This document shows positions 12,880-21,670 of a DNA stretch of 38,364 nt, one piece after another (positions within the stretch are counted from its first letter, which is position 1; every line of letters begins with the position of its first letter). The position numbers and the translations under genes are program-made. The notes under the pieces were generated by a model. It did no database searches, was not told where the DNA came from, and worked only from the letters and a program-made list of their open reading frames with translations. Source of the DNA: a virus; IMG/VR virus record IMGVR_UViG_3300036820_000044, positions 1 through 38,364 of that record. One strand, 5' to 3'.

Positions 12880-14594
12880 CAGGGGATTTCCCGCGGCACT
12901 TCCTGGAGCTCGAGCTCGGCCTGGGCCAGGTCAGCGGTGGCCCAGCGAATATCGACGCGGTCCGCCAGCAGGCGCGCAAGCGTCAAGAAAGAGAGCATCG
13001 TCGTCGACGCCGGCAGAGCAACGCCCGTCGCTGAATCGAGCGTCAACGTCTCGGTGCCATCGCCGTTGTCCTCGGCCGCCGTTACGCGGCGGTAGACATT
13101 CGAGCCGCCCGATACGGGTATGAAGGCCAGATCCCGCCGCGCGACCGACGGAAAGAAGAACTTCGTGTAGAACTCGGACTGGATCTTGATTGCTCCATCG
13201 GTCGCCCCGACGTCCTGGGCCAGCACCAGGTCCTCATCCCAGGTCGGGAGCCAGAAAGGATTCATCTGGCCGAACCGGCGCAGGATGAATCCACGAAACG
13301 TGGTCACATTCGAATGGCCATCGAGCCACCAGGGAAAGCGCTGGCCCACCACGGCCGAGCCGCCCTTATCGATCACCTCGATCGGGCCGATTTTCGGATC
13401 GATGGTCACAAGCGAGCGATCGTATTTGCGGTTGAGGTCGCCGTCCCAGTTGGGCGCGATCTCGAGCACGTCGTAGCCTTTGTATTGCGTGAGGCTGACC
13501 GAGGGCGAGGGAGCCGGCTGCTGCGCTTCACCGATGAATTCGAGATCCATCTCGTCGATGAAGCTCGCGTGCCGGATCACCTCGAGGCTTTTTGGCAGCC
13601 GCGCGAGAAACACCGGCATCACCAGCGTCGCCGGCGAGGCTGTCCAGGAATTCTGCGTGGGCGAGCTCGTGGTGATGGAGTTCGCGGCTACCGACTCGAT
13701 CGAGAGCGCCTCAAAGGTGAATTCATCCTGCCAGATGGACACGAGGCCTCCGGGCGCGAATTGCCGGTCCGCCGTATTGCATGGAATCACGAACGCTCCC
13801 GGAGCGACGTCGGCAGTGAGCGCCGTTGCGTCTTGCCACCAGGGCACGCCGTAGGGTTGGTTCTGCCAGCCCCATACGAGCGATTCCATGCCTGCGGAAT
13901 TGCGCGGGGTCAATGCGACCGGGCGGATCCGCACGGCGCGACGCGGCGCCTGGCGCAAGCCGCGGCGCTGCTCGTTGTCCGAATACGCCTTCATCACGTC
14001 GGTGAGGTACTCGATCGATTCGTCGATTCCCGCGCTCCAGTCGGGAGCCACGGAAAACAGCGTGATGCGGGATCCAGTGACTTCACAGTCGGCGCCGCCG
14101 ATTCCGCTGAGAAAAACGAAGACGATATCCTGGGCGATCTGGGCGGGTCCGGTTGACGGCACGGTCGCCTCATAGATCCGCGAATCGAGCGCCGCGTAGA
14201 CCAGTGGCTCGCCCCAGGTGTCGGCAATCGAAAGGCCCCCCGATCCTGAGACGTCGATCGACGCGAGCGTCTGATCGATATCGCGGAAGGCGTTCCATAC
14301 CTCGATCGCAAACTGCGTGGCCGTAAGCACGAAGCCCAAGGCTTCGACCCGCGGAATGACCAGAACTTTTTCGAAGAGCTGGCCCCCGAACATTTCGATC
14401 TTCGCGCCGGCGCGAGCGGTGTGCGAGATCGAAACCGCACCGCGCGCGATCGCGCCAGTGCCATCGAGCGAACTCGAGAGGCTTAGATTCTGTCCGGACT
14501 GGTACGTCGCGAGCGTGAGATTCGAGGAGAAATCGCCCGGAAGCAGGCCCATGCCCCGCGCGGTGAAATCCACGCCGTTGAAGGCCGAGGGCAT
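12879..14594 (-). CDS. Tail structural protein (571 aa)
   Basis: Beta-rich protein with MPSAFNGVDFTARGMGLLPG at the N-terminus and aromatic-rich conserved-looking stretches (VWGWQNQPYGVPWWQDATAL, FGQMNPFWLPTWDEDLVLAQ). No enzymatic motif. Position between the two MSYQ-type proteins and the BR0599-type protein, directly after the tape measure group, suggests a distal tail or baseplate component. Assignment rests on context; I do not recognise a named family. Confidence 0.65.
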   Translation of the reverse strand: MPSAFNGVDFTARGMGLLPGDFSSNLTLATYQSGQNLSLSSSLDGTGAIARGAVSISHTARAGAKIEMFGGQLFEKVLVIPRVEALGFVLTATQFAIEVWNAFRDIDQTLASIDVSGSGGLSIADTWGEPLVYAALDSRIYEATVPSTGPAQIAQDIVFVFLSGIGGADCEVTGSRITLFSVAPDWSAGIDESIEYLTDVMKAYSDNEQRRGLRQAPRRAVRIRPVALTPRNSAGMESLVWGWQNQPYGVPWWQDATALTADVAPGAFVIPCNTADRQFAPGGLVSIWQDEFTFEALSIESVAANSITTSSPTQNSWTASPATLVMPVFLARLPKSLEVIRHASFIDEMDLEFIGEAQQPAPSPSVSLTQYKGYDVLEIAPNWDGDLNRKYDRSLVTIDPKIGPIEVIDKGGSAVVGQRFPWWLDGHSNVTTFRGFILRRFGQMNPFWLPTWDEDLVLAQDVGATDGAIKIQSEFYTKFFFPSVARRDLAFIPVSGGSNVYRRVTAAEDNGDGTETLTLDSATGVALPASTTMLSFLTLARLLADRVDIRWATADLAQAELELQEVPREIP

Positions 14595-15614
14595 CTATTG
14601 CTTCACCACGGCGAAGTTGGGGAAAAGCTTGTAGGTGGCCGAGCCGAGCGAGATCTCTTGAGCGTCCGAGAACCCATTGCCGACGGCGTTCGCGCAGAAC
14701 ACATTCGGAACGGTGCCGATCGGCGAATATCCGCCTGGCGTTGAATCCCGCGCCGCCCAGATCACGAGCGGCAGCAGGTTCGCGCGGCCGTCAAGAGCGG
14801 AGGTCTGGTTGTTCTGCCATTGCGAGGCGCCCGCCTGCTCTGCGTACCACGGCAGGTTCGCGGGCGGCGTGGCCAGAGCGAATACGGGGCTTCCGGCGTT
14901 CTTGCCGGTGTAGCCTTGGCCGGCCGTGGTGCCGTCGGAAAGGCCGATCCATTTCCCGGTGAACGAGTCGACGTCCGCGCGGAAATAGGCGCACTGGCCC
15001 GTGCCGCTGGTCGCGGCCCAATCGCCATAGGAGCACGGGCAGTAGCTCGAGGTGACGAACCCGGGCGACGGGTTCGTGGCCGTCACGAAACTTGCGTAGT
15101 AGCCCGACTGTGATCCGAAAAAGTAAGCGCCGCCGGTGAAGCTGCCGGCCTTCGCGATCGAGAGGCCCCATCCGAGGTAAACGTAGACTCCGGGCGTCTT
15201 CTCGACGACCACGACGATGTTGTCCGCCGTCGCATCGGCGAAGAAAAAATAATTCTGGATCGAGCCCGAGGGGAGCGCCATGCCCACGCCCACCACGTTC
15301 GTGCTCGATCCGTTCTGATATGGCGGGCCGCCGGGCTGCTGATTCCAGGGATCCGAGCCGTTGAACGCAGTCGAAAGATAGAGAGCGATGCCGGCATTGC
15401 CGCTCGAATTCGCGTTGCTAGCGAAAGGAAGGCTTGTGCCCTCATTCAGAAACGCGCGCAGGTGTACGAAGTTTCCGTTGTGATCGAGATGCGCGCGCCA
15501 GCCGGCGCCGTCCGAAGCGCTCAGGTCCGTGTTCCAGCCCAGGCCGGCGAGCCAGGCGACGAGCGTCTGGAGCAGGTTCGTAGGCGAAGATGCAGTACCG
15601 GTTTGATAAGACAT
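14595..15614 (-). CDS. Tail structural protein, MSYQ-type paralogue B (339 aa)
   Basis: Begins MSYQTGTASSPTNLLQTLVA; the upstream neighbour begins MSYQIGTATGYDDLLNQLDS, so the two are diverged tandem paralogues. Other shared features are an early FNGSDPWNQQPGG-type motif (FNSGSPFNQQPG in the paralogue), a middle strand with IVVVVEKTPGVYVYLGW against VIVVAKVSTVYVAAYLG, and a C-terminal beta region. Trp- and Tyr-rich, Gly/Ser-rich loops. Probably a virion protein at the tail end. Stop and start of neighbours abut. Confidence 0.65.
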   Translation of the reverse strand: MSYQTGTASSPTNLLQTLVAWLAGLGWNTDLSASDGAGWRAHLDHNGNFVHLRAFLNEGTSLPFASNANSSGNAGIALYLSTAFNGSDPWNQQPGGPPYQNGSSTNVVGVGMALPSGSIQNYFFFADATADNIVVVVEKTPGVYVYLGWGLSIAKAGSFTGGAYFFGSQSGYYASFVTATNPSPGFVTSSYCPCSYGDWAATSGTGQCAYFRADVDSFTGKWIGLSDGTTAGQGYTGKNAGSPVFALATPPANLPWYAEQAGASQWQNNQTSALDGRANLLPLVIWAARDSTPGGYSPIGTVPNVFCANAVGNGFSDAQEISLGSATYKLFPNFAVVKQ

Positions 15615-16796
15615 CTAAGCGAGCCTCACGGCGAAGTAGGATCCTTGCGTCGTCCGGAAGACGTTCTGCACCACGAGCCAGTTGACTCCGCCGATCGCGA
15701 TCGTGTTCTCGGATCCGTTTCCGAAGCCCGCGACCGCGGCGATGCCGTCGAGTTCGCCGTAGACGTTCGGGGCGGCGTCCGAAAGGACGATCGGCAAGAG
15801 GGCATAGCTGCCGTCCAGATTCGGCGTCCAGCCCGTGAATCCGGTGAAGTAGGGCCACACTCGGCCGTAGACGCTTTCGGTGTAGAGAACGTCGAACCCA
15901 CGCCAGACGCCGGACGGCAGGCGCAGCCGAAGCTGCGATTGGAAATCTCCGGAGGCGATCGACGAGATCGGAATCGGGAAGTCCGTGATCTCGGCGCCTG
16001 AATAACTCCAGCGCCAGTTCGCGGAGGTTAGCGCCGGCTCGCCGTTCCAGGCTACCGAGCCCGCCACGACGAGCGGAAGCGGAAACGAGCCCGGCGAAAT
16101 GTAGGAGTTCAAGAGGCCGAGATACGCCGCGACGTAGACCGTCGAGACTTTTGCGACCACGATCACGCGGCGACCGTTGGCGATGAACCAATAGGGCGTC
16201 GAGTTGTTCCACAGATTGAGCGACGGGGAGCTTTGCGCCTGACTGTTTGAGAGATAGCCGGGCTGCTGGTTGAACGGGCTTCCGGAATTGAAGCCGGTGA
16301 AGCCTCCGAGCCTCCAGTTGTAGTAGTCGGCCGCGACGTTCGTAAAAGCGCTCGCGCCGACGATGATCTGATCGAGGCCGCCGTTGCCCGGCGCCTGCCA
16401 GATCATCTGGGATCCCGCGTTTCGCTGCAGCGAAGTCCACGGCGGTGTGGTCGCGACCGTGAATTGGTCGCCGCTCGAGAAGGCGGTGCCGCCGGCGGTG
16501 ATCGTGAAGTTGATTTTCGTGGAAGTGAACGGCGTGCCGACCGTGCCCGTGCCGATCGCGCCAGTGACGGAGCCGGTCACCGTGAAGGCCGTGGAGCTCG
16601 TAAACGCGATCGAGATCGTCTCGGCCACCGCGGCCGAGCCGCCGATCGCGGATTGCCCGGCGATGGGTCCGGAGATCGTGCCGTTGCCCACGCCTGAAAA
16701 CGACGGCGTGAGACACATGCCCTGCCCCGTCAAAAAGGAATCGAGCTGATTCAGCAGATCGTCATAGCCGGTCGCCGTGCCGATTTGATAGCTCAT
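15615..16796 (-). CDS. Tail structural protein, MSYQ-type paralogue A (393 aa)
   Basis: Paralogue of the downstream gene (shared N-terminus, QQPG motif and VIVV...VYVA...YLGL strand). It has an extra Thr/Gly-rich segment at about residues 35-120 (AETISIAFTSSTAFTVTGSV, GTPFTSTKINFTITAGGTAF), which looks like an inserted beta domain absent from paralogue B. Lies directly after the tape measure gene. Specific role unknown; virion tail component inferred from context. Confidence 0.65.
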   Translation of the reverse strand: MSYQIGTATGYDDLLNQLDSFLTGQGMCLTPSFSGVGNGTISGPIAGQSAIGGSAAVAETISIAFTSSTAFTVTGSVTGAIGTGTVGTPFTSTKINFTITAGGTAFSSGDQFTVATTPPWTSLQRNAGSQMIWQAPGNGGLDQIIVGASAFTNVAADYYNWRLGGFTGFNSGSPFNQQPGYLSNSQAQSSPSLNLWNNSTPYWFIANGRRVIVVAKVSTVYVAAYLGLLNSYISPGSFPLPLVVAGSVAWNGEPALTSANWRWSYSGAEITDFPIPISSIASGDFQSQLRLRLPSGVWRGFDVLYTESVYGRVWPYFTGFTGWTPNLDGSYALLPIVLSDAAPNVYGELDGIAAVAGFGNGSENTIAIGGVNWLVVQNVFRTTQGSYFAVRLA

Positions 16797-16800
16797 GTCG

Positions 16801-19533
16801 TCAGCTCGCCCGCGAGATCGCCTTGCCTGCGGCTTTCGGATTGTTCGCGAGATGGTTCAGCACGATCCGCCCCGCGGCCTTCGAGGAAAGGTGACGCAGC
16901 ACGAGGCCTTCATCGAGCCCCACGTGCATGTTGACGCTGGCACTCGACTGGCCTGGCGGCGCCACCATGCCGCCCTCGGCGAATCGCATCGCGTGAAAGC
17001 TCGGCGGATTCACGTAGCCGCCGTTGGCGAACCGCATGCCGCGGTTGATGGCCTCGAGGTTGTGGACGCCGAAAGATTTCACGGCCGAGGCCTTCACCAC
17101 GTACTCACCGTCGGAAAGCCGCGCGGGAATCGAATCGGAGGTCGACGTTCCGCGCCCGCGAATCAACCCGCCGCCGGCGTGGCCACCGAACAAACCCGAT
17201 AGACCGAGAAAAAGCGAGCTGAAGCCCGATCCGCCGGCCGCGCCCGATTGCTGGGACGAGCCGCCTAGAAGTTTCTCCGTGAGATTTTCCGCGAGTCTTT
17301 TGGAGAGAGCCTCTTGGAACGGCTTGAGAAAATTTGCCGCAAGAGCCGAAAGCTGCCGCGCGACGGTGCCCGTGCCCTTGCCCACCGAATCGAAAAAGTT
17401 TTCGAAGCTCTGCGTCAGCGGTCCCCGCACCTGGTCGGCGACCGACTTCGTCTGCTCCTTCATATCCTGAATGGCGATGATTTCGTTCTGCGCCTTGGCG
17501 ATATTCTCTTGGTTGCCCGTTGCTTTCGCTGCGGCGAGCTCGGCCTCGGCCTGTTTTTCGAGCAGCGGCAGCCGCGCCGCGATCAGCTCATTGATCTCGC
17601 GCTCGGCCTCGAGCCTGCCGATCTTGCCGCTCTTTTCATCGATCGCGATCGATTGCTTTTCCACGTCGAAGGACTTCAGGCCTTGCTGTGTCTGGGTGGC
17701 CGTGTCCTCGAATTTCGCCTGCGCCGTCTTCCGTGCGACGAACTGATCGACCTGGGCTTTTGTCGCGCCAAGCTGCTCGTATTCTTTTTTCTCCTGATCA
17801 ATCCTGATCTTCGCGGCATCGAATGTGCGACCCTGCGCCTCAAGTTGCTGCTCCTGAAATTCAGCGAGCTTGCGTGCGCGATCGCGTTCCGCGTTCGCCT
17901 GTTCGTCGTTAAGCGACAACATCTTGGTTTGCGTCTCGATCTCCGTCTGCTGGACCTTGCCACTTAGCTCAGCAATACTCTTCTCGGCGTTCTGAGCTGC
18001 GAGAGTCTGCCGGTTGGCCTCCTCGAGGTATGCGTTCCGCACTTCCGGAGTTTGGCTCGCGTCCGCGCCCTTCCGCTGGTTCACCGCGGCTTCCGCCCGG
18101 AGACGCTGCTCAAGCGCCTGCTGCTGCTGAATCTGCTTCTGAAGATCAGCCGTTTCGTCCGCGTTTTGCTGCTCGGCGAGTGTGCGGCGCCCTGCGTAGT
18201 ATTCGGCGGTCGAGATCTCGGCGCGATCGTAATGAGCCTTGAGCTCCGCCTCCTTTTGAGCGAAGCCGGCCTTTTCGACTTCGAGCTCGCTTGCGCCCGC
18301 CTGGCGCGCCGTTTCCGCGCGAGCCTTAGCCAATTCGTCCGCCGCAGCCTCTTGGCGCACTTTCATTTCGGTAAGCTGATCGGCGGTCTCATCGGGCGCG
18401 TTTTTTTGCTGGAGATGCAAGGTCGGAGCGGCTGCGCCGCCGAAGATGTCGAGGTTGGCCTGGTCCCGCGCATCGCGATACTGCTGCTGGATGTACTGAA
18501 TCTGGGTGTGCAGCTCTTTGCCGGCCAGGCTCGCGTCCCACTCTTTTTTCGCGGCGATCGCATCGCTGATGTTTCCCGTCGCCGCATCGAAGAATACGCG
18601 CGCGGCAGTCTTCATGTGAGAGGTGGCTGCGTCCCACGTCACCTCGATCTCGGCGATCACCTCGGCGATCCTCGCGCCAGTGACAGTGAAGCCGTAGGCA
18701 ACAGCCTGAATCGCTTTGCCCGCCTCCTGTCCGAGCCACTTGAACCCTCCCGCCTTGCCCGAACCGGCGGCCGAGATTGCGTCGACGACCTGCGTGAGCG
18801 CGGGAATCAGTCCGAGCTCAAACTGCAGCGCAGCGCCTTTCGTCTCGCCCTCGATGTCGCCTAGCGATTGCTTCAGCTGCAGCATCGAGTTCGCGCCCTC
18901 GTTGTCGAGATAGATCCCGAATCGCTTGGCTTCCTCGGTGGCCTTCGCATACCCCTCTTTCGCGAGGGCGTTGATCACAGGAAGCGCTTGCGCCCCGGAA
19001 CGGCTGAAGATCAGCTGCGCGAGGCCGGCCTTCTCCGTGCCGTCCTTGAGCGCACCCAGACGATCGGTCACCAAGCGGATCTTCTGGTCCGTGTTGAGTC
19101 CGTTGAAATCCTTGGCCGAGATGCCCAGCTGCCGAAAGGCCTTCACGGCGACCGAGCTTCCCTGCTGGAACTCGATGATCGATTTCGACAGACGCACGAA
19201 GGCCTTGTCGACGACGTCGGTGCCGATGCCGAGTTCCTCGGAAGCTTTGTAGTAGGCCGCGGAAAGCGTCCCAGCGCTCGCGCCTGTCATCTGCATCATC
19301 CGCGCGACGTTGACGCCGGTTTCGAACACTTCTTTGCCGAACTCGACGAACCGGTCGATCGAAATCGCGGCGATGAGCCCCTTGAACGCTTCGGAAAGCT
19401 TGAGGGATGAGCTGGCGGTCTCCTCCTGTTGCTTCTTTAGGCTTTTCAGCTGTGAAGAAAGCTCGCGCAGCGCGGAGGAAAGGCCCTGGTCCTCTGCAGT
19501 GAGGGTGACTTTAACTTCAGGATTTTCGGCCAT
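16801..19533 (-). CDS. Tail tape measure protein (910 aa)
   Basis: Determines tail length and is ejected ahead of the DNA. ATG 19533 (MAENPEVKVTLTAEDQGLSS) is preferred over the upstream frame start at 19563. N-terminal coiled coil (LSSQLKSLKKQQEETASS), a hydrophobic-helix region, a very long Gln/Glu/Ala/Lys-rich helical middle (about residues 390-690), and a C-terminal end with the common GTSTSDSIPARLSDGEYVVK motif of tape measure proteins followed by FGVHNLEAINRGMRFANGG. With about 0.15 nm per residue (known rule), 910 residues predict a tail near 135 nm. Located directly after the frameshifted chaperone genes, as is standard. Confidence 0.9.
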   Translation of the reverse strand: MAENPEVKVTLTAEDQGLSSALRELSSQLKSLKKQQEETASSSLKLSEAFKGLIAAISIDRFVEFGKEVFETGVNVARMMQMTGASAGTLSAAYYKASEELGIGTDVVDKAFVRLSKSIIEFQQGSSVAVKAFRQLGISAKDFNGLNTDQKIRLVTDRLGALKDGTEKAGLAQLIFSRSGAQALPVINALAKEGYAKATEEAKRFGIYLDNEGANSMLQLKQSLGDIEGETKGAALQFELGLIPALTQVVDAISAAGSGKAGGFKWLGQEAGKAIQAVAYGFTVTGARIAEVIAEIEVTWDAATSHMKTAARVFFDAATGNISDAIAAKKEWDASLAGKELHTQIQYIQQQYRDARDQANLDIFGGAAAPTLHLQQKNAPDETADQLTEMKVRQEAAADELAKARAETARQAGASELEVEKAGFAQKEAELKAHYDRAEISTAEYYAGRRTLAEQQNADETADLQKQIQQQQALEQRLRAEAAVNQRKGADASQTPEVRNAYLEEANRQTLAAQNAEKSIAELSGKVQQTEIETQTKMLSLNDEQANAERDRARKLAEFQEQQLEAQGRTFDAAKIRIDQEKKEYEQLGATKAQVDQFVARKTAQAKFEDTATQTQQGLKSFDVEKQSIAIDEKSGKIGRLEAEREINELIAARLPLLEKQAEAELAAAKATGNQENIAKAQNEIIAIQDMKEQTKSVADQVRGPLTQSFENFFDSVGKGTGTVARQLSALAANFLKPFQEALSKRLAENLTEKLLGGSSQQSGAAGGSGFSSLFLGLSGLFGGHAGGGLIRGRGTSTSDSIPARLSDGEYVVKASAVKSFGVHNLEAINRGMRFANGGYVNPPSFHAMRFAEGGMVAPPGQSSASVNMHVGLDEGLVLRHLSSKAAGRIVLNHLANNPKAAGKAISRAS

Positions 19534-19612
19534 GATCGATCGCCAAATACAGCGCGCCCACAAGCACGATGCCCGTGCTCTCGAGGATCAGCAGGTTTAT
19601 CAGGGCGTGCAT
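19517..19612 (-). CDS. Tiny membrane peptide between chaperone and tape measure (31 aa)
   Basis: ATG 19612 to TGA 19517: MHALINLLILESTGIVLVGA followed by a few more apolar residues and a basic end, one likely membrane helix. Overlaps the tape measure start by 17 nt. No good Shine-Dalgarno. It fills a gap otherwise without genes; low confidence. Confidence 0.25.
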   Translation of the reverse strand: MHALINLLILESTGIVLVGALYLAIDHGRKS

Positions 19613-19622
19613 CGTCGTCTCG

Positions 19623-20299
19623 TCATTTCAGGATCGAAGGAATTTGCGGCGGTTTCTGCGAGCGCTTCTGGTAGGGCGCGAGCATGGCCCACACCAGCAG
19701 CTCCGCGCGATAGCGCTCGACGGCCGCCTGGCGCAAGCGCTCGATGAAAGCGAGGAATAAATCGCGCAGCGGCCAGTCCATCACCTCTTCGGCGCGCGCG
19801 GGATCCTGCGCCGCCACGTCGCGCACGATCGCGGAAAAAGGGCCTAGGTCGCGGCTCCCGCGCTCTTTGTAGCGCGGGCCATTTCTTTCGGGCCTTTCGG
19901 GCTCGAAGATTTCCGGGAAGTCGGCGAGGATTCCTTCCCGGACGAAAAAAAACCCAGGACGATCCTCACGATGGCCGAGCGCATGGCCAGCTTTTCATCC
20001 GCGGCCGTGATTTCGGCAAAGATCGCCGCGTTGCGGTCCGCCTCCTGGCGCGTCCACCTCTTCCCTTCCTCGGTGAGGCATCCGGCGAGAAGGTTCGGTC
20101 CGCGGCCGGAAAGCATGATCCGCGTGAGCAGCTCCTCGGCCTTCGCCTCGCTCGTGCGCTCGACGCCGTCGGCGCCGGAAAGAGCCTCGAGAGCGCCGGC
20201 CAGCCGCAGATGCCCGAGGATGTAATCGTCCTGGCTCGCCGTGAGCGCCATGCCCACGGGCCGGAATTTGCGTCCATCGAGGGTGAAGCTTTCTTCCAT
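19623..20299 (-). CDS. Tail assembly chaperone GT fusion by -1 frameshift (225 aa)
   Basis: Product of a predicted -1 ribosomal slip on eight T residues (minus strand, 19945-19952). Codons 1-118 come from the upstream chaperone gene; after TTT-TTT the ribosome would re-read base 19946 and continue as FVREGILADFPEIFEPERPE and on to the stop at 19623, adding 107 residues with no intervening stop (RDVAAQDPARAEEVMDWPLR..., ELLVWAMLAPYQKRSQKPP). The 0-frame heptamer T_TTT_TTT fits the classical X_XXY_YYZ slip site. Long-tailed phages often make G and GT chaperones this way just before the tape measure gene. A separate 67-residue start at GTG 19826 is the less likely alternative. Confidence 0.7.
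19844..20299 (-). CDS. Tail assembly chaperone G-like (151 aa, 0 frame)
   Basis: MEESFTLDGRKFRPVGMALT... reads as a beta start followed by helices (DDYILGHLRLAGALEALSGA, AKAEELLTRIML, DRNAAIFAEITAADEKLAMR), the usual composition of siphophage tail chaperones that coat the tape measure during tail assembly. After codon 118 the 0-frame tail becomes Ser/Lys-rich and low complexity (SSGKESSPTSRKSSSPKG), as expected if the important product is the frameshifted one. It lies between the tail tube and tape measure genes. Confidence 0.75.
   Translation of the reverse strand: MEESFTLDGRKFRPVGMALTASQDDYILGHLRLAGALEALSGADGVERTSEAKAEELLTRIMLSGRGPNLLAGCLTEEGKRWTRQEADRNAAIFAEITAADEKLAMRSAIVRIVLGFFSSGKESSPTSRKSSSPKGPKEMARATKSAGAAT
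19945..19952 (-). promoter_or_regulatory. Slippery T8 tract for -1 frameshift
   Basis: Eight T in the coding strand (ctg ggT TTT TTT Tcg in 0 frame). Slipping back one base at codon 118 opens 107 further codons to 19623. Confidence 0.7.
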
Positions 20300-20383
20300 C
20301 GCGATCGCCTCCCATTGTTTGTTGCAGCCTGGCGGCGTGTGCTTCTTATAGGCGCCGCCACTTCAGCCCCAGGGCGTGAAGGA

Positions 20384-21175
20384 CTAGAAATACGTCAGCT
20401 GGTAGAACGGCGCCGAGGGCGTCGCCGCGGTGTTGTCGAGGATGTCGCCCTCGAGCTCCCAGTTGCCGTAGTCGTCCGCGATCAGGCCCATCTGCCCATT
20501 GGGGCGCAGATTCACCTGCCAGATGTCGACGGAGATCTTCTGCCCGTCCACGGGATCGGGCACGAAGTGGATGTGGCCTCTCTGGAAAGGCACGGTGGCC
20601 GCCGCCACTTGGTCAAACGAGCCGGCGAGCGGCGTGTAATCGGCCGTCACGGCTAGCGTGCCGGTCGTGTCGATCCCGGAGGTGAGCGGGATGTAGATGA
20701 TCCCGTGCAGCATGTCCGCCACGACGTAGTCGGTGTTGAGCGTGAGCGCGACGGAATTCTGCTTCAGGTCCGTCCACGTCCCGATGTTGGGCGTGCCGGT
20801 TTTGAAATAGCGGCCCTTGCAGTTGGCCGTGGCCGCGGCCGAAATCAGCGGGTCGTTGGTGATGGCCGTCGCCGTGGTCGCGAGCGAGGTTTTCGCCGCG
20901 GCCATCTGCGTGATCACTCCGTGCAGGGAGCTGAAGTCCGTGCCGGTGATCGAAACCACGCCCTGCCGCTTTTTGAGGGCCGAGGCGATCAGCGTCACGC
21001 TTTTGTTCAGCGATTGGTACTGTTCAGCCACTTCGTCCTTCAGCTGGATTTCGAATTTCGTGGCGTTGCCGAGATGCTGGAAGCCGGTGGGGTTGCCGTT
21101 CGCATCGAAGATGTCGAGCAGGACGGAGCCTTTTCCGAACATCGGGAGATGCGGGACGGGATACACGATAGACAT
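20384..21175 (-). CDS. Major tail protein (tail tube) (263 aa)
   Basis: Beta-rich protein beginning MSIVYPVPHLPMFGKGSVLL. It contains FDANGNPTGFQHLGNATKFE, QYQSLNKSVTLIASALKKRQ and a C-terminal QMGLIADDYGNWELEGDIL, the kind of sequence found in siphophage tail tube subunits that describe tail-tube formation and contact the tape measure. Place in the order (tail terminator, tail tube, chaperones, tape measure) supports the call. No export signal. Confidence 0.75.
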   Translation of the reverse strand: MSIVYPVPHLPMFGKGSVLLDIFDANGNPTGFQHLGNATKFEIQLKDEVAEQYQSLNKSVTLIASALKKRQGVVSITGTDFSSLHGVITQMAAAKTSLATTATAITNDPLISAAATANCKGRYFKTGTPNIGTWTDLKQNSVALTLNTDYVVADMLHGIIYIPLTSGIDTTGTLAVTADYTPLAGSFDQVAAATVPFQRGHIHFVPDPVDGQKISVDIWQVNLRPNGQMGLIADDYGNWELEGDILDNTAATPSAPFYQLTYF

Positions 21176-21184
21176 TGCGTGCTC

Positions 21185-21670
21185 CTACGAAGCCGAAGTC
21201 GGATCGAGCCTGCTCGTCCGGTAGCGAATCAAGAAATGAAGCGTGGCCGCGGCCACGGGCACATCGCCCTCGCGCGATTTCCATTCGGTGCGCGATTCGA
21301 TGGCGCCGAGCGCGAGGCCCCCGAAAGTCTCGTCCACCAGGCCGGCCTTCACCGCCCACACCAGCACCGGATCGAGCGCCTGGTCCGGCGATACGGATCC
21401 CGAGGCCTGGGCGCGGCATTCGGCCGCGATCGCGAGCTCGCGGATCACGAGCGGCGAGCGGTACGTTTGCCGATCGAAATCCTTCACCGGATCGTCTTCG
21501 AAATACACGAAGATCGATGGCAGCGAATCCGTTTCGATCGGCCGCGTGCGCTCGCGCTGGATGGTAAGTCCCGCCGGCGCCGAATAGCCGCCCACGCTCG
21601 CGGCTTCGAGCGCGACGGTGAGCGCGGCCGCGATCTGCAGCCGGATCGATTCAGGAAGTGGCGAAGGCAT
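21185..21670 (-). CDS. Tail terminator / minor tail protein (161 aa)
   Basis: MPSPLPESIRLQIAAALTVA then LEAASVGG starts a helix, followed by PSIFVYFEDDPVKDF, RELAIAAECRA and a C-terminal ATLHFLIRYRTSRLDP. This alternation of an N-terminal helix with beta strands and the ending strand is typical of tail terminator (gpU-like) proteins that cap the tail tube and join it to the head. It lies directly before the tail tube gene. Start ATG overlaps the previous stop by one base. Confidence 0.65.
   Translation of the reverse strand: MPSPLPESIRLQIAAALTVALEAASVGGYSAPAGLTIQRERTRPIETDSLPSIFVYFEDDPVKDFDRQTYRSPLVIRELAIAAECRAQASGSVSPDQALDPVLVWAVKAGLVDETFGGLALGAIESRTEWKSREGDVPVAAATLHFLIRYRTSRLDPTSAS

Noticed and set aside
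15442-16716. Minus-strand frame of 424 codons overlapping tail paralogue A
   Set aside because: Arg/His-rich shadow frame; the paralogue frame shows conserved motifs shared with its neighbour.
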